Assembly: GCA_001784175.1 (NCBI GenBank) | Contig: MFPR01000001.1 | Coordinates: 124,001 to 188,000, forward strand | Direction of reading: 5' to 3' | From: Candidatus Lindowbacteria bacterium RIFCSPLOWO2_12_FULL_62_27 | GTDB taxonomy: Bacteria; Lindowbacteria; 2-12-FULL-62-27 | Length of the DNA stretch: 64,000 nucleotides | Shown here: piece after piece, positions 9,050-17,036 of the stretch | Numbering within the stretch: position 1 is the stretch's first letter | Layout: each line of letters begins with the position of its first letter | Notes under the pieces: generated by a model | Databases searched by the model: none | Told to the model about the DNA's origin: nothing | What the model saw: the letters and a program-made list of their open reading frames with translations, nothing else | Made by a program: the position numbers and the translations under genes

Positions 9050-10369
9050 ATGTATAAGAGGTACGAGGCCGAAACATTGAAAGCGGCCCTGCATAAGGTC
9101 AAGATGGATCTTGGATCGGACGCCGTCATCCTCAGCCAGCGGGAAATCCGCACGGGGGGAATCAGCGGGATCCTTGGAAAAAAAGTCTGGCAAATCGTCG
9201 CCTACCGCCCCGTGTCCGATGAGCCGCCGGCAGCCCCGAAGACCAGGCCCGCACCCGCGCCGGTGGCGGCCGCCGCACCGCCCCTGCATATCCGGGAACT
9301 CGAGCGGCAGGCCAGATTGAAAATTCGCCGGCCGGTCGATCACGTCGTGGATGAGCCCGCGCTGCCCTTCGCCGAATTGCCTTCAACCTTGAGGTCTCCC
9401 GCGCCTTCTTCAAAAACGAGGAATTTCAAACCCTACACGCCGGCCGGATTCCAGGTTTCCACCGCCGATTCGCCGGATCAATCGGCGCTCAGAATCCTGC
9501 TGAAAGAGGTTCGGGCGCTCTCGGAAAAAATCGCCGCGCCCCCGCCGCCCGTCTCCGACCAGGTCGTCCTCCCCGGCGTCCTCCCCGCCTTTTACCGCCG
9601 GCTCCTCTTGCAGGAGGTCCCCAGACAAACGGCGCTGGATGTCATGAACTCCTTTTTCGAGCGCCCATCCCTCGATGTCAACGACGAAACCAAAGCCCTG
9701 GAATGGCTCGAAGAGCGGCTCGCGCAGGAAATTCCGGTCGCCGGCCTCGACCAGCTCCTTTCCACCCGCCGGCCCCGCATCCTCTTTCTGGTCGGACCCG
9801 CCGGCGTGGGAAAGACGACGACGCTCGCGAAAGTCTCCGCCATGGCCAGCCGGGACGAGAAAATGAAAATCGCGTTCGTGACGCTCGACACATTCCGCGT
9901 GGCCGCCGCCGAGCATCTCAAAACCTACGCCGATCTCATCCAGGCCGATTTCGAAATCGTCCTGTCCGAGGGCGAGTTCGCATCGGCCGTCGTGCGGCAC
10001 GCCGACAAGGACCTCATTTTCGTCGATACGCCCGGCAAGAACCCCTGTTCGCCCGCCACGCTTTCCGATTTCGCGTCCTATCTGAAGCACCTCACCGCCG
10101 CGAAACTCCCCGGGCCGGCCGTGCTCCTCGTCCTGTCGGCCGCCACCCGGCTCGCAGATCTCCAGCGGTACATCGCCTGCTATCGAACGTTGGGGCCGGC
10201 GGGGGTGATTTTCACCAAGATGGATGAAACCCAGACCTACGGATCCCTCCTCCCCGTTCTGGAAACCGCCAGGCTGCCCGTCGTTTTTCTCGCCTGCGGG
10301 CAGGACGTGCCCGGGGACATCGAGCCCGCCAACGCGGGTCGGATCGCCAGAAAAATCCTCGGCGCGTGA
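9050..10369 (+). CDS. flhF: SRP-type GTPase FlhF (flagellar placement)
   Basis: 439 residues. The B domain starts MYKRYEAETLKAALHKVK. A Pro/Ala linker follows, then the NG GTPase domain with P-loop LVGPAGVGKTTTLAK (around residue 247), VTLDTFRVAAAEHLKTYAD, and FVDTPGKNP in place of the more usual DTAGR. FlhF marks the site of flagellum assembly and normally works with the MinD-like ATPase FlhG. No FlhG is encoded next to it or elsewhere in the window. The ATG is preceded by GAGAGGAG. Confidence 0.95.
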   Translation: MYKRYEAETLKAALHKVKMDLGSDAVILSQREIRTGGISGILGKKVWQIVAYRPVSDEPPAAPKTRPAPAPVAAAAPPLHIRELERQARLKIRRPVDHVVDEPALPFAELPSTLRSPAPSSKTRNFKPYTPAGFQVSTADSPDQSALRILLKEVRALSEKIAAPPPPVSDQVVLPGVLPAFYRRLLLQEVPRQTALDVMNSFFERPSLDVNDETKALEWLEERLAQEIPVAGLDQLLSTRRPRILFLVGPAGVGKTTTLAKVSAMASRDEKMKIAFVTLDTFRVAAAEHLKTYADLIQADFEIVLSEGEFASAVVRHADKDLIFVDTPGKNPCSPATLSDFASYLKHLTAAKLPGPAVLLVLSAATRLADLQRYIACYRTLGPAGVIFTKMDETQTYGSLLPVLETARLPVVFLACGQDVPGDIEPANAGRIARKILGA

Positions 10370-10429
10370 TCTGGTTCGCAAGAAACAGCTTGCCTCCCGC
10401 CGGACACTGGTGTATTCTTGTGCGGACTT

Positions 10430-10720
10430 ATGCCGCTCATGAAACCGGCTTTTGTAATTTCGCTGGGGTGCGCCCTGCTCGCGTTTCTCTTTGCGCCGAC
10501 CTCGGTCCGCGCCGAAGCGGTCCTGAGGGCGACGGTGGTCTTTACCGGCGTTTTTTTCTGGTCTCTCGTGGCCCTGACGATCATGCGCAGGACCATGCCC
10601 GCCGGCAAGTCGCTCTTGTCCGACGGCGGGCCGCGGCCGGAAGGCTCGGGGGAGAACAAGTTTGTCGATCTGTCAAAACAGACGGTGGACCGGTCCAAAC
10701 TTTTGGATCTGCTCCGATGA
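10430..10720 (+). CDS. small membrane protein of unknown function in the flagellar operon
   Basis: About 96 residues. Two hydrophobic segments: a signal-like one (VISLGCALLAFLFAPTSVRA) and a second (TVVFTGVFFWSLVALTIM), followed by a hydrophilic tail. I do not recognise a family. It sits between flhF and the next unknown gene, directly upstream of the flagellar sigma factor, so a motility role is plausible by position only. ATG 10439 is an alternative start. Confidence 0.6.
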   Translation: MPLMKPAFVISLGCALLAFLFAPTSVRAEAVLRATVVFTGVFFWSLVALTIMRRTMPAGKSLLSDGGPRPEGSGENKFVDLSKQTVDRSKLLDLLR

Positions 10721-10734
10721 GGGAGTAAGCCGAC

Positions 10735-11796
10735 GTGGAAGCTGAAGACATGCAGAAACTCGCCGCGAAAACCGGACAGTCCGAAAAGGATGTCGCGCTT
10801 GCCCTCAAGGCGGCCAAGGACGACGCGGCCGAGGCCGAACGGCTCCTCGAGCCGTCCATCTTCATCGTGAAAGGCCGCTACGCCGCCAAGACCAATCGGC
10901 TCAACGGCGGCATCATCATCATCGCCGATTCGGCGCAACGGCGCATCCAAAAAGTGAAGACCATCGCCACCTATGACGCCGAATTCGCCGAATTGTCCAT
11001 GGATCCGTCCTGGGAGGACATCGAGAAGAAGGTCGTCGACGCCGAAATCAAACAGAACTTCGTGCCCGCCATCTCCCACGACCTCGCCGCCGAAATGGAG
11101 TTCTCCCTCAACGATACCATCGACGAAGTCCTGCCCCTCCTCTCCGCCGGGTCTGTCGACGAACTCGCCACGCGCATCCGCCGCATCGTCTGCACCTGCC
11201 TCGGCGATTCCGACGTCGATGTGAACTGCCTCGTCGAAAAAATTACACCGCTCGCGATGAAAATCCACGACAAGGAAATCCAGCCGGACGCGGCAGCGGA
11301 GGCCGGCGCGCCCGGCGAGCCTTCGGCGGACGCCGGGACGGGAGCCGGGGCGCCGCCCATCCTCGGCGACGAGCGGCACCTCGTCCTCAAAACCGACGTC
11401 ATCCTCTCGCCCGTCTCCGGCACGCCCGTCACCACGCTCAACGTAGGCGACTACATCCTCGTCAAAATCACCGACACGCGCCAGCAGGCCAAATACATCG
11501 CGGACCTTCTGCACGCCAAGGACGGCGACAAGATGCTGCCGGTCCGGGTTCCCATACGGAAAATTGACCGGTCCGAGTCCCAGCGCCTGGTCATCACGAC
11601 CGAATTCGGCCCCGGCGTCTACGGGCAGACCGTCGTGCAGGAGGGACTCAAAATCAAGGACGTCATGGACGGCGCGGGGGCCAAGGCCGAGAGCATCAAG
11701 CTTCCGATCCACCAGATTCTCCTCATCGTCGGGCTCGGCGGGCTCGTCCTGTTTCTCATGGGCATGGTCATCTGGTACGTGGTGGGGCTCCTGTGA
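10735..11796 (+). CDS. unrecognised protein with N-terminal UBA-like helix bundle and C-terminal membrane anchor
   Basis: 353 residues from a GTG with AGGGAG upstream. Residues ~4-40 (DMQKLAAKTGQSEKDVALAL) resemble the three-helix UBA-like fold of NAC and EF-Ts type proteins. A mixed region follows, then an Ala/Gly/Pro linker (~190-215), a second conserved-looking block, and a single membrane segment at the very C-terminus (ILLIVGLGGLVLFLMG). It occupies the place where flhG often lies and overlaps the sigma factor start by four bases. I cannot assign a function; the UBA likeness is a weak pattern match. Confidence 0.7.
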   Translation: MEAEDMQKLAAKTGQSEKDVALALKAAKDDAAEAERLLEPSIFIVKGRYAAKTNRLNGGIIIIADSAQRRIQKVKTIATYDAEFAELSMDPSWEDIEKKVVDAEIKQNFVPAISHDLAAEMEFSLNDTIDEVLPLLSAGSVDELATRIRRIVCTCLGDSDVDVNCLVEKITPLAMKIHDKEIQPDAAAEAGAPGEPSADAGTGAGAPPILGDERHLVLKTDVILSPVSGTPVTTLNVGDYILVKITDTRQQAKYIADLLHAKDGDKMLPVRVPIRKIDRSESQRLVITTEFGPGVYGQTVVQEGLKIKDVMDGAGAKAESIKLPIHQILLIVGLGGLVLFLMGMVIWYVVGLL

Positions 11797-12617
11797 CAAG
11801 ATCCTACCCGCCCCGGCGCCGGCAGCCCGCCATCGAGATGACGGAAGAGGAGGAGATGAAGCTCTGGAAAATCTACAAGAAAACCAGCGACCTCGATGCC
11901 AGGAACAAGCTCATCCTCTACTTCGCGCCCGTCGTCAAATTCGTCGCCGGACGCATGATGGTCAACATGCCGCCCAACGTCGAGTATGAAGACCTCGTCA
12001 GTTACGGAACCCTCGGCCTCATCGACGCCATCGACAAATTCGACATCACCAAGGGCATCAAGTTCAAAACGTACGCCAATCTCCGCATTCAGGGCGCCAT
12101 CCTCGATGAACTCCGCGCCTCCGACTGGATCCCCCGCTCCATCCGGAAAAAGGCGCGCGACGTCGAACGCGCCATCCAGGCCCTCGAAGCCAAGCTTGGC
12201 CGGCCCGCCACCGATGAGGAGATCGCCAAGGCTCTCGACATGTCCTTCGAGGAGTACGCCGAGCTCCTCTCCCAAATCAGCGGCACCGCCATGCTGTCCC
12301 TCAACGACGTCTGGTATATCGGCAAGGACGACGATGAAATCACGGTCGGCGACCAGGTTGAAGACACCGAATCCACCACGCCCGACCTCCAGATCGAACG
12401 GGACGAAGCCAAGTCCCTCCTGAAAGAAATGATTCTCAAATTGCCGGAACGCGAAAAACAGGTGATTTATCTGTACTATTACGAGGAATTGACCCTCAAG
12501 GAAATCGGCGAGGTCCTCAACGTCACCGAATCCCGCGTCTCGCAGATCCACACCCAGTGCATCCTGCGCCTGCGCTCCAAACTCGCAAAAGAAAGAGAAC
12601 TCTTCGGAAGCCTGTAG
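11793..12617 (+). CDS. fliA: FliA/WhiG-family RNA polymerase sigma factor (sigma-28)
   Basis: 274 residues. Region 2 is clear (YFAPVVKFVAGRMMVNMPPN then YEDLVSYGTLGLIDAIDKFD and KFKTYANLRIQGAILDELRA), followed by WIPRSIRKKA of region 3 and region 4 (LPEREKQVIYLYYYEELTLK with IGEVLNVTESRVSQIHTQ). Sigma-28 directs late flagellar genes. It starts with GTG overlapping the upstream stop (GTGA) and closes the operon. The N-terminal ~15 residues are unusually basic and Pro-rich. Confidence 0.93.
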   Translation: MTRSYPPRRRQPAIEMTEEEEMKLWKIYKKTSDLDARNKLILYFAPVVKFVAGRMMVNMPPNVEYEDLVSYGTLGLIDAIDKFDITKGIKFKTYANLRIQGAILDELRASDWIPRSIRKKARDVERAIQALEAKLGRPATDEEIAKALDMSFEEYAELLSQISGTAMLSLNDVWYIGKDDDEITVGDQVEDTESTTPDLQIERDEAKSLLKEMILKLPEREKQVIYLYYYEELTLKEIGEVLNVTESRVSQIHTQCILRLRSKLAKERELFGSL

Positions 12618-12632
12618 TGGGGTTGACCGATT

Positions 12633-12706
12633 CCGCCCGTAGCTCAACTGGATAGAGCATCAGACTTCGGATCTGAGGGTTGGGGGTTCGAATCCCTCCG
12701 GGCGGG
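12633..12706 (+). tRNA. tRNA-Arg (anticodon TCG)
   Basis: All four arms pair. The acceptor is CCGCCCG/CGGGCGG, the D stem GCTC/GAGC, the anticodon stem TCAGA/TCTGA around loop CTTCGGA (anticodon TCG, reading CGA), and the T stem GGGGG/CCCTC with loop TTCGAAT. The discriminator base is G. The 3' CCA is not encoded and must be added. It begins 15 bp after the sigma factor stop. Confidence 0.97.
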
Positions 12707-12726
12707 GAAATTCAAAATTCAGACTA

Positions 12727-12754
12727 TTGACATGGCTTGAAAAAAGTGTATCAT
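12727..12754 (+). promoter_or_regulatory. sigma-70 type promoter of cspA
   Basis: TTGACA at 12727-12732, 16 bp spacer, TATCAT at 12749-12754. It lies between tRNA-Arg and cspA and would give a leader of roughly 115 nt. Match to the consensus is strong; transcription start is inferred. Confidence 0.7.
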
Positions 12755-12836
12755 CATCGACTGTTTAGTGTGGCCCTTTCAGTCTGAGGAGGCCAAAGGA
12801 TTGCCTCGCAAGGGGTGAGCCGAGTTCGTCAGAATG

Positions 12837-12852
12837 CCCGCCATCGGGCGGG
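12837..12852 (+). promoter_or_regulatory. hairpin in the cold-shock mRNA leader
   Basis: CCCGCC (12837-12842), loop ATCG, GGCGGG (12847-12852): a 6-bp GC stem 23 nt before the cspA start. Long structured leaders control translation and stability of cold-shock mRNAs in other bacteria; here only the structure is seen. Confidence 0.45.
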
Positions 12853-12875
12853 AAGTCAGAATGAGGTGAAAGGTT

Positions 12876-13091
12876 GTGGCTACAGGTAAGGTGAAATGGT
12901 TTGACGCCAAAAAGGGGTATGGGTTCATCGAAATGGATGACGGCGGCGGCGATATTTTTGTCCACTTTTCGAGCATCAACGGCGAAGGCTTTAAGACGCT
13001 GGAAGAGGGACAGAAGGTGACGTTTGAAGTCGGCGAAGGCAAGAAAGGCAAGCAGGCGCTGAACGTCAACAAGGCCGGAGCGGCAGCTTAA
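12876..13091 (+). CDS. cspA: cold-shock protein (CspA family)
   Basis: 71 residues, one cold-shock domain. RNP1 (KGYGFIEM) and RNP2 (DIFVHFSSI) are intact, and the N-terminus [14 protein letters not shown] is typical. It binds single-stranded RNA/DNA and melts mRNA structure. Start is GTG with AGGTGAAAGG upstream. It is a single gene with its own promoter and a long leader. Confidence 0.96.
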   Translation: MATGKVKWFDAKKGYGFIEMDDGGGDIFVHFSSINGEGFKTLEEGQKVTFEVGEGKKGKQALNVNKAGAAA

Positions 13092-13100
13092 GTCAGCGGC

Positions 13101-13427
13101 TTAGCAGCAACCCCATAGTTTCTGTTCCACGGCGGTTTGGAGTTCACGGAGCGTCGACGGATTCTCTACGACGATGGTAATCTTCCGGCCTCTGAACGTG
13201 TCGGGTTCACCCGGTCGGCGCACCAGCCAGACGGCGGCACCTTGGTCGATGAGTTTGTCCAGGTCGGCACGCCGGGAGCTGAGCCCGTCTACCAGGTGGA
13301 AACCCTGCCGGGTATCGCGTTTGAGCGCTTGCGCGGCGTCCAACACGTGGAACTTGTGTTTCTGGGCAAGATATCGGGCGACCATGGTCTTGCCCGAACC
13401 TTTTCGGCCAACCAGAGCAACCAGCAT
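13101..13427 (-). CDS. small P-loop NTPase/kinase-like protein of unknown function
   Basis: 108 residues. Walker A GRKGSGKTMVARYLA is at residues 7-21. A later DGLSSRRADLDKLIDQGAAV and WLVRRPGEPD resemble small nucleotide-kinase-like proteins that lack a large lid. I do not recognise the family. It is the only minus-strand gene in the first 23 kb and is divergent from rplU. Its stop lies 10 bp from the cspA stop, so the two are convergent. Confidence 0.7.
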   Translation of the reverse strand: MLVALVGRKGSGKTMVARYLAQKHKFHVLDAAQALKRDTRQGFHLVDGLSSRRADLDKLIDQGAAVWLVRRPGEPDTFRGRKITIVVENPSTLRELQTAVEQKLWGCC

Positions 13428-13486
13428 GGGCGTACCCTATCATCTGGACGGAAGGGTTGACAACGCGGCGGAGGTTTTATAGCGTC

Positions 13487-13807
13487 ATGACATACGCCAT
13501 CATTTCGGTGGGTGACAAACAATTCTGGATTTCGGAAGGAGACCGGGTTCTCGTTCCGCGGCGGCAGGAGGAAGAAGGAGCCACACTCGAGATCCAGGAG
13601 GTACTGTGGATCGGCGGCAATGGATCGATCCAGGTGGGTAAACCTTACGTTTCAGGCGCCGGCGTGACGGCGAAAGTGCGGGGCCACCTCCGGGGGCCCA
13701 AGGTTGTCACTTTCAAATTCAGGCGGCGGACCGGCATGCGGAAAACCATCGGGCACCGGCAGCCGCTGACGGAACTGGTCATAGAAAGAATACGGGGTGG
13801 GATGTAG
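13487..13807 (+). CDS. rplU: 50S ribosomal protein L21
   Basis: 106 residues. MTYAIISVGDKQFWISEGD is the L21 N-terminus, and the C-terminal region has KVVTFKFRRRTGMRKTIGHR. The start at the second ATG of the open frame is fixed by GGAGG at 13470-13474. It heads the rplU-prp-rpmA-obgE cluster. L21 binds 23S rRNA in the large subunit. Confidence 0.95.
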   Translation: MTYAIISVGDKQFWISEGDRVLVPRRQEEEGATLEIQEVLWIGGNGSIQVGKPYVSGAGVTAKVRGHLRGPKVVTFKFRRRTGMRKTIGHRQPLTELVIERIRGGM

Positions 13808-13828
13808 GGGCGCCGCGCGACGGCGCCC
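13808..13828 (+). promoter_or_regulatory. intergenic hairpin between rplU and prp
   Basis: GGGCGCCG (13808-13815), loop CGCGA, CGGCGCCC (13821-13828): a perfect 8-bp GC stem directly after the L21 stop codon, without a T tract. It could stabilise or attenuate the mRNA; only the inverted repeat is seen. Confidence 0.4.
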
Positions 13829-13883
13829 GTACAGGACGGGGTGGATCCTGACGGATTCGCCCGGTTGGGAGGGGGACAGCGGT

Positions 13884-14252
13884 ATGATCCGGATTGTTCG
13901 GGAAACCGGCCCGAAGGGATTTGTATCCATCCGCGCATTGGGCCACGCGGATTTTGGAAGCCGGGGAAAGGACGTTGTGTGTGCGGCGGCCTCGGCGCTC
14001 CTGCAGGCATGGCTCAGGAACATGATCGAAATTTTGGGCGATCGGTTGCATGTGGAACTGGACCGGAGAGCCGGCCGCATGGTGTTTGTGGCGCCTCCGG
14101 AGGTGGAAGACCCCGTGCGGGAGGAGGTCGAACGGCTCTGCCGGTATTTTTATCCTTCAATCCTCCAGCTCGCGGAGCAGTACCCTGAGAATATTCTGGT
14201 TTCAGAAATCGATTCTTCCGGGGTGCAAGTTCAGGACGTGGTAAGACAATAA
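13884..14252 (+). CDS. prp: ribosomal-processing cysteine protease Prp
   Basis: 122 residues. The catalytic pair is visible as G-H21-A and, 12 residues on, C33 in VVCAAASAL, the Prp signature. In Firmicutes Prp removes an N-terminal extension of L27. It lies between rplU and rpmA as in Bacillus and Staphylococcus. Start ATG with GGGAGGGGG upstream. The adjacent L27 has no extension (see findings). Confidence 0.92.
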   Translation: MIRIVRETGPKGFVSIRALGHADFGSRGKDVVCAAASALLQAWLRNMIEILGDRLHVELDRRAGRMVFVAPPEVEDPVREEVERLCRYFYPSILQLAEQYPENILVSEIDSSGVQVQDVVRQ

Positions 14253-14272
14253 GGGCGGCGGCAACGCCGCCC
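14253..14272 (+). promoter_or_regulatory. GC hairpin with GCAA tetraloop between prp and rpmA
   Basis: GGGCGGCG (14253-14260), loop GCAA, CGCCGCCC (14265-14272): an 8-bp stem closed by a GNRA tetraloop immediately after the prp stop. There is no T run, so it is not a plain intrinsic terminator. It may tune the prp/rpmA expression ratio. Confidence 0.4.
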
Positions 14273-14296
14273 GCGCCGGCATCGAGGTGATTCACG

Positions 14297-14578
14297 ATGG
14301 CGCACAAAAAAGGACAGGGATCGACAAAAAACGGGCGCGACAGCCAGTCCAAGCGGCTGGGGGTCAAGCGCACGCATGGCGCCTTGGTCAGCGCCGGCAG
14401 CATTATCGTCCGGCAGCGCGGCACGGCCTTCCGGCCGGGGCTCAACGTCGGCGTCGGCAGGGACGACACGCTCTTCGCGAAAATTCCCGGCTACGTTTCG
14501 TTTATCTCAAGGCTCGGCCGGAAGTTCGTCAGCATCCAACCTGCAGCCGCACCGGCCGCGGCCGCGGCCGCCGCCTGA
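14297..14578 (+). CDS. rpmA: 50S ribosomal protein L27
   Basis: 93 residues. [20 protein letters not shown] is the mature L27 N-terminus that reaches the peptidyl-transferase centre. There is an in-frame TGA three codons upstream of the ATG, so no cleavable extension is encoded. The C-terminus ends in an Ala-rich tail. GAGGTGA lies before the start. Confidence 0.95.
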   Translation: MAHKKGQGSTKNGRDSQSKRLGVKRTHGALVSAGSIIVRQRGTAFRPGLNVGVGRDDTLFAKIPGYVSFISRLGRKFVSIQPAAAPAAAAAAA

Positions 14579-14606
14579 AGACGCTTCGCGTTCACGTGCC
14601 ATTCCC

Positions 14607-15860
14607 ATGTTTGTCGATGAGTGCGTGGTTCGTCTGCGGGCGGGGCGCGGGGGCAACGGGTGTGTCTCCTTCCATCGTGAAAAATATGTCCCGAGGGGCG
14701 GCCCGGACGGAGGCGACGGCGGCAACGGAGGCAGCATTTTCCTGGAGGCCGACCGCAATCTAGCCACGCTCCAGGACCTGTCCGTTCATCCCACCTTTCA
14801 CGCCGATGACGGCAAGAACGGCGGCAGCAACAGAAAAAACGGACGCGCCGCAAAGGACCTGACCATTCGCGTCCCGGTCGGTACCGAGATTTTCCTGGAG
14901 CCGCAGGGTTCCGGCGCGAACGGCCCGAATCTCATCGCCGATCTGGTATCGCACGGCGAACGGCTTCCCGTCGCGCGCGGCGGGCGCGGCGGTGGAGGAA
15001 ACGCGCGGTTCGCATCTGCGAAAAATCGCCTCCCCCGGTTCGCACTCCATGGCGCGCCGGGTCGCGCGTTGCGCATCCGGCTTTCGCTCAAACTCCTCTC
15101 CGATCTGGCCATCGTCGGACTTCCCAACTGCGGCAAGTCCACGCTCCTGGCCGCGCTGACCGCCGCGCGGCCCAAAATCGCCGATTATCCGTTCACCACG
15201 CTGACGCCCAATCTCGGCGCCCTGCGTTCGGAAGACGGCACATCGATCGTCCTCGCCGACATTCCGGGGCTGATCGAAGGGGCCCACAAAGGCCGCGGGC
15301 TCGGAAACCGGTTTCTCAAGCACATCGAGCGGGCGCGGGCGCTCGTCGTCCTGCTCGACGCGTCGAGCGACCCGGACGCCGATTTCCGGCTGATCCGGGA
15401 CGAGATCCTTCGCTTTAATCCTGGCATCTGGCGGCGTCCGATGATCGTGGCCGTCAACAAAATCGATCTCGTCCGCCGGCCGCCGCTGAAAAAATGGAAG
15501 GAGCGCCTGGCGACGGATGTGTACGCAATCAGCGCGTTGAAAAATATTCGAATCGATGCCCTCCTCAAAGGCATCGAGTCGCTCATCCTCCAGGCGGACG
15601 CGCCGAAGGATCGGCCGGTCACAGTCGTCCTCGGCGACCCGGCGCCCCGCATTGTTCAGGACGGCGACGCCTTCGCAATTCTCTCCGCGGAATGGGAGGA
15701 GCTTGCGTCGATGCTGCCCGCGGGACAGAGCGACGCGATGTTGTGGTTCCAGTCGAAACTGCGGTCCAGCGGCGTCCTGCGGCGGCTGGTGGAGGCCGGA
15801 TGTACCGCGGGTGGCCGCGTCATCGTGGGGCCGGTGGAGTTTGTCTATGAAGGAGCTTGA
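14607..15860 (+). CDS. obgE: Obg GTPase (ribosome assembly, stringent response)
   Basis: 417 residues. The Gly-rich Obg domain (residues 1-158) starts MFVDECVVRLRAGRGGNGCV. The G domain has GLPNCGKSTLL, the G2 loop YPFTTLTPNLG, DIPGLIEGA and NKIDL. The last ~80 residues are an OCT domain (VVLGDPAPRIVQDGDAFAIL), a C-terminal extension found in only some lineages such as Firmicutes and Actinobacteria. It overlaps proB by 14 bp. Confidence 0.95.
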   Translation: MFVDECVVRLRAGRGGNGCVSFHREKYVPRGGPDGGDGGNGGSIFLEADRNLATLQDLSVHPTFHADDGKNGGSNRKNGRAAKDLTIRVPVGTEIFLEPQGSGANGPNLIADLVSHGERLPVARGGRGGGGNARFASAKNRLPRFALHGAPGRALRIRLSLKLLSDLAIVGLPNCGKSTLLAALTAARPKIADYPFTTLTPNLGALRSEDGTSIVLADIPGLIEGAHKGRGLGNRFLKHIERARALVVLLDASSDPDADFRLIRDEILRFNPGIWRRPMIVAVNKIDLVRRPPLKKWKERLATDVYAISALKNIRIDALLKGIESLILQADAPKDRPVTVVLGDPAPRIVQDGDAFAILSAEWEELASMLPAGQSDAMLWFQSKLRSSGVLRRLVEAGCTAGGRVIVGPVEFVYEGA

Positions 15861-17013
15861 CCGGGCGGACTTTTCCACGGCGCGGCGGGTGGTCATCAAG
15901 GTCGGCACGTCGCTCCTGCGCGGCGCCGACCACGCCGTCGACAGGGGATTTCTGAAAAACATCGCCGCCCAGATCGCCGAGACTCGGAGCCTTCCGGATC
16001 GCCGGCAGATCATCCTCGTGTCCTCCGGCGCGGTCGGCTTCGGCATGATGCGCCTCGGCCTTTCCCGCCGCCCGGCCGATGTCGCGACCCTGCAGGCCGC
16101 CGCCGCCGTCGGCCAGCCTGAGCTGATGAAGGCGTGGGCCGACGCGTTCGCGCCGCACAGCGTCCGCGTCTCGCAGATCCTCCTCACCAACGACGGGCTC
16201 CAGGACCGGGCGCGGTTCGTCAATGCCAAGCACGCGATCCGACGCATCCTCGACCTCAATGTGGTTCCCGTCGTCAACGAAAATGACACCGTTGCCGTCG
16301 ACGAGCTGACCTTCGGAGACAACGACACGCTCTCGGCCCTGGTCGCCGCCATGGTCGACGCAGATCTCCTCATCAACCTCACCAACGTCGATGGATTCTT
16401 CGCGCCTTCCGACGGCGGCGGCCGGACGCTCCTGAAGACCGTCCCGGTCATCCGGCCCGAATGGATCACCGCCACCCAGGCCGGCGAGCGGAGCGAGCGC
16501 GGCAGAAGAGGCGGCTTTACGCTTGGCGGAATGTCCGCCAAATTGAAAGCCGCGCGCCTGGCGCTCCGCGCCGGCATCCCGGTCGTCATCGCCAATGGCC
16601 GGGAGAAAAAAATCCTCGCAGCGGTCCTTTCGGGCAGGCCCGCAGGGACGCTCTTCCTCCCGCAGGAACGCGGCTTGAAGGGCAAGAAAGTCTGGCTGTC
16701 GCTCTTCCGCGCGCCCGCCGGGACCATCGTGGTCGACCGCGGAGCGGCGGCGGCCGTCGGCAGAAACGGCAAGAGCCTTCTGGCCAGCGGGATTCTGCGT
16801 GCGACCGGGCAATTCTCCAGACAGGACTGTGTTTCGATCGTGTCCGAGGACGGCCGCGAAATCGCACGCGGCATCAGCGCCTATTCGTCCGGGGAAATCC
16901 AAACCATCGCCGGGTGTCCTTCAACGGACATCCGCAGGCGGCTCGGAATCGCGCCGGCCGACGCTGCGCCCGCCGAGGTCATCCACCGCGATAATATGGC
17001 GCTCCTGCCATGA
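15847..17013 (+). CDS. proB: glutamate 5-kinase
   Basis: 388 residues, starting at ATG 15847 inside the end of obgE. The kinase domain begins VVIKVGTSLLRG; further marks are SSGAVGFGM, NENDTVAVDELTFGDND, and NVDGFF. The C-terminal ~75 residues are a PUA domain (GTIVVDRGAAAAVGR). It phosphorylates glutamate in the first step of proline synthesis and usually feeds back on proline. proA follows directly. Confidence 0.95.
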   Translation: MKELDRADFSTARRVVIKVGTSLLRGADHAVDRGFLKNIAAQIAETRSLPDRRQIILVSSGAVGFGMMRLGLSRRPADVATLQAAAAVGQPELMKAWADAFAPHSVRVSQILLTNDGLQDRARFVNAKHAIRRILDLNVVPVVNENDTVAVDELTFGDNDTLSALVAAMVDADLLINLTNVDGFFAPSDGGGRTLLKTVPVIRPEWITATQAGERSERGRRGGFTLGGMSAKLKAARLALRAGIPVVIANGREKKILAAVLSGRPAGTLFLPQERGLKGKKVWLSLFRAPAGTIVVDRGAAAAVGRNGKSLLASGILRATGQFSRQDCVSIVSEDGREIARGISAYSSGEIQTIAGCPSTDIRRRLGIAPADAAPAEVIHRDNMALLP

Positions 17014-17036
17014 AGTAAGGTATGAGGGAGGTGACC

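Noticed and set aside
13457-13482. TTGACA ... TTATAG as an rplU promoter
   Set aside because: The spacer is only 14 bp and the -10 would overlap the ribosome-binding region.
14760-16874. 704-codon minus-strand open frame
   Set aside because: Antisense to obgE and proB, Arg/Ser/Pro-rich, no domains.
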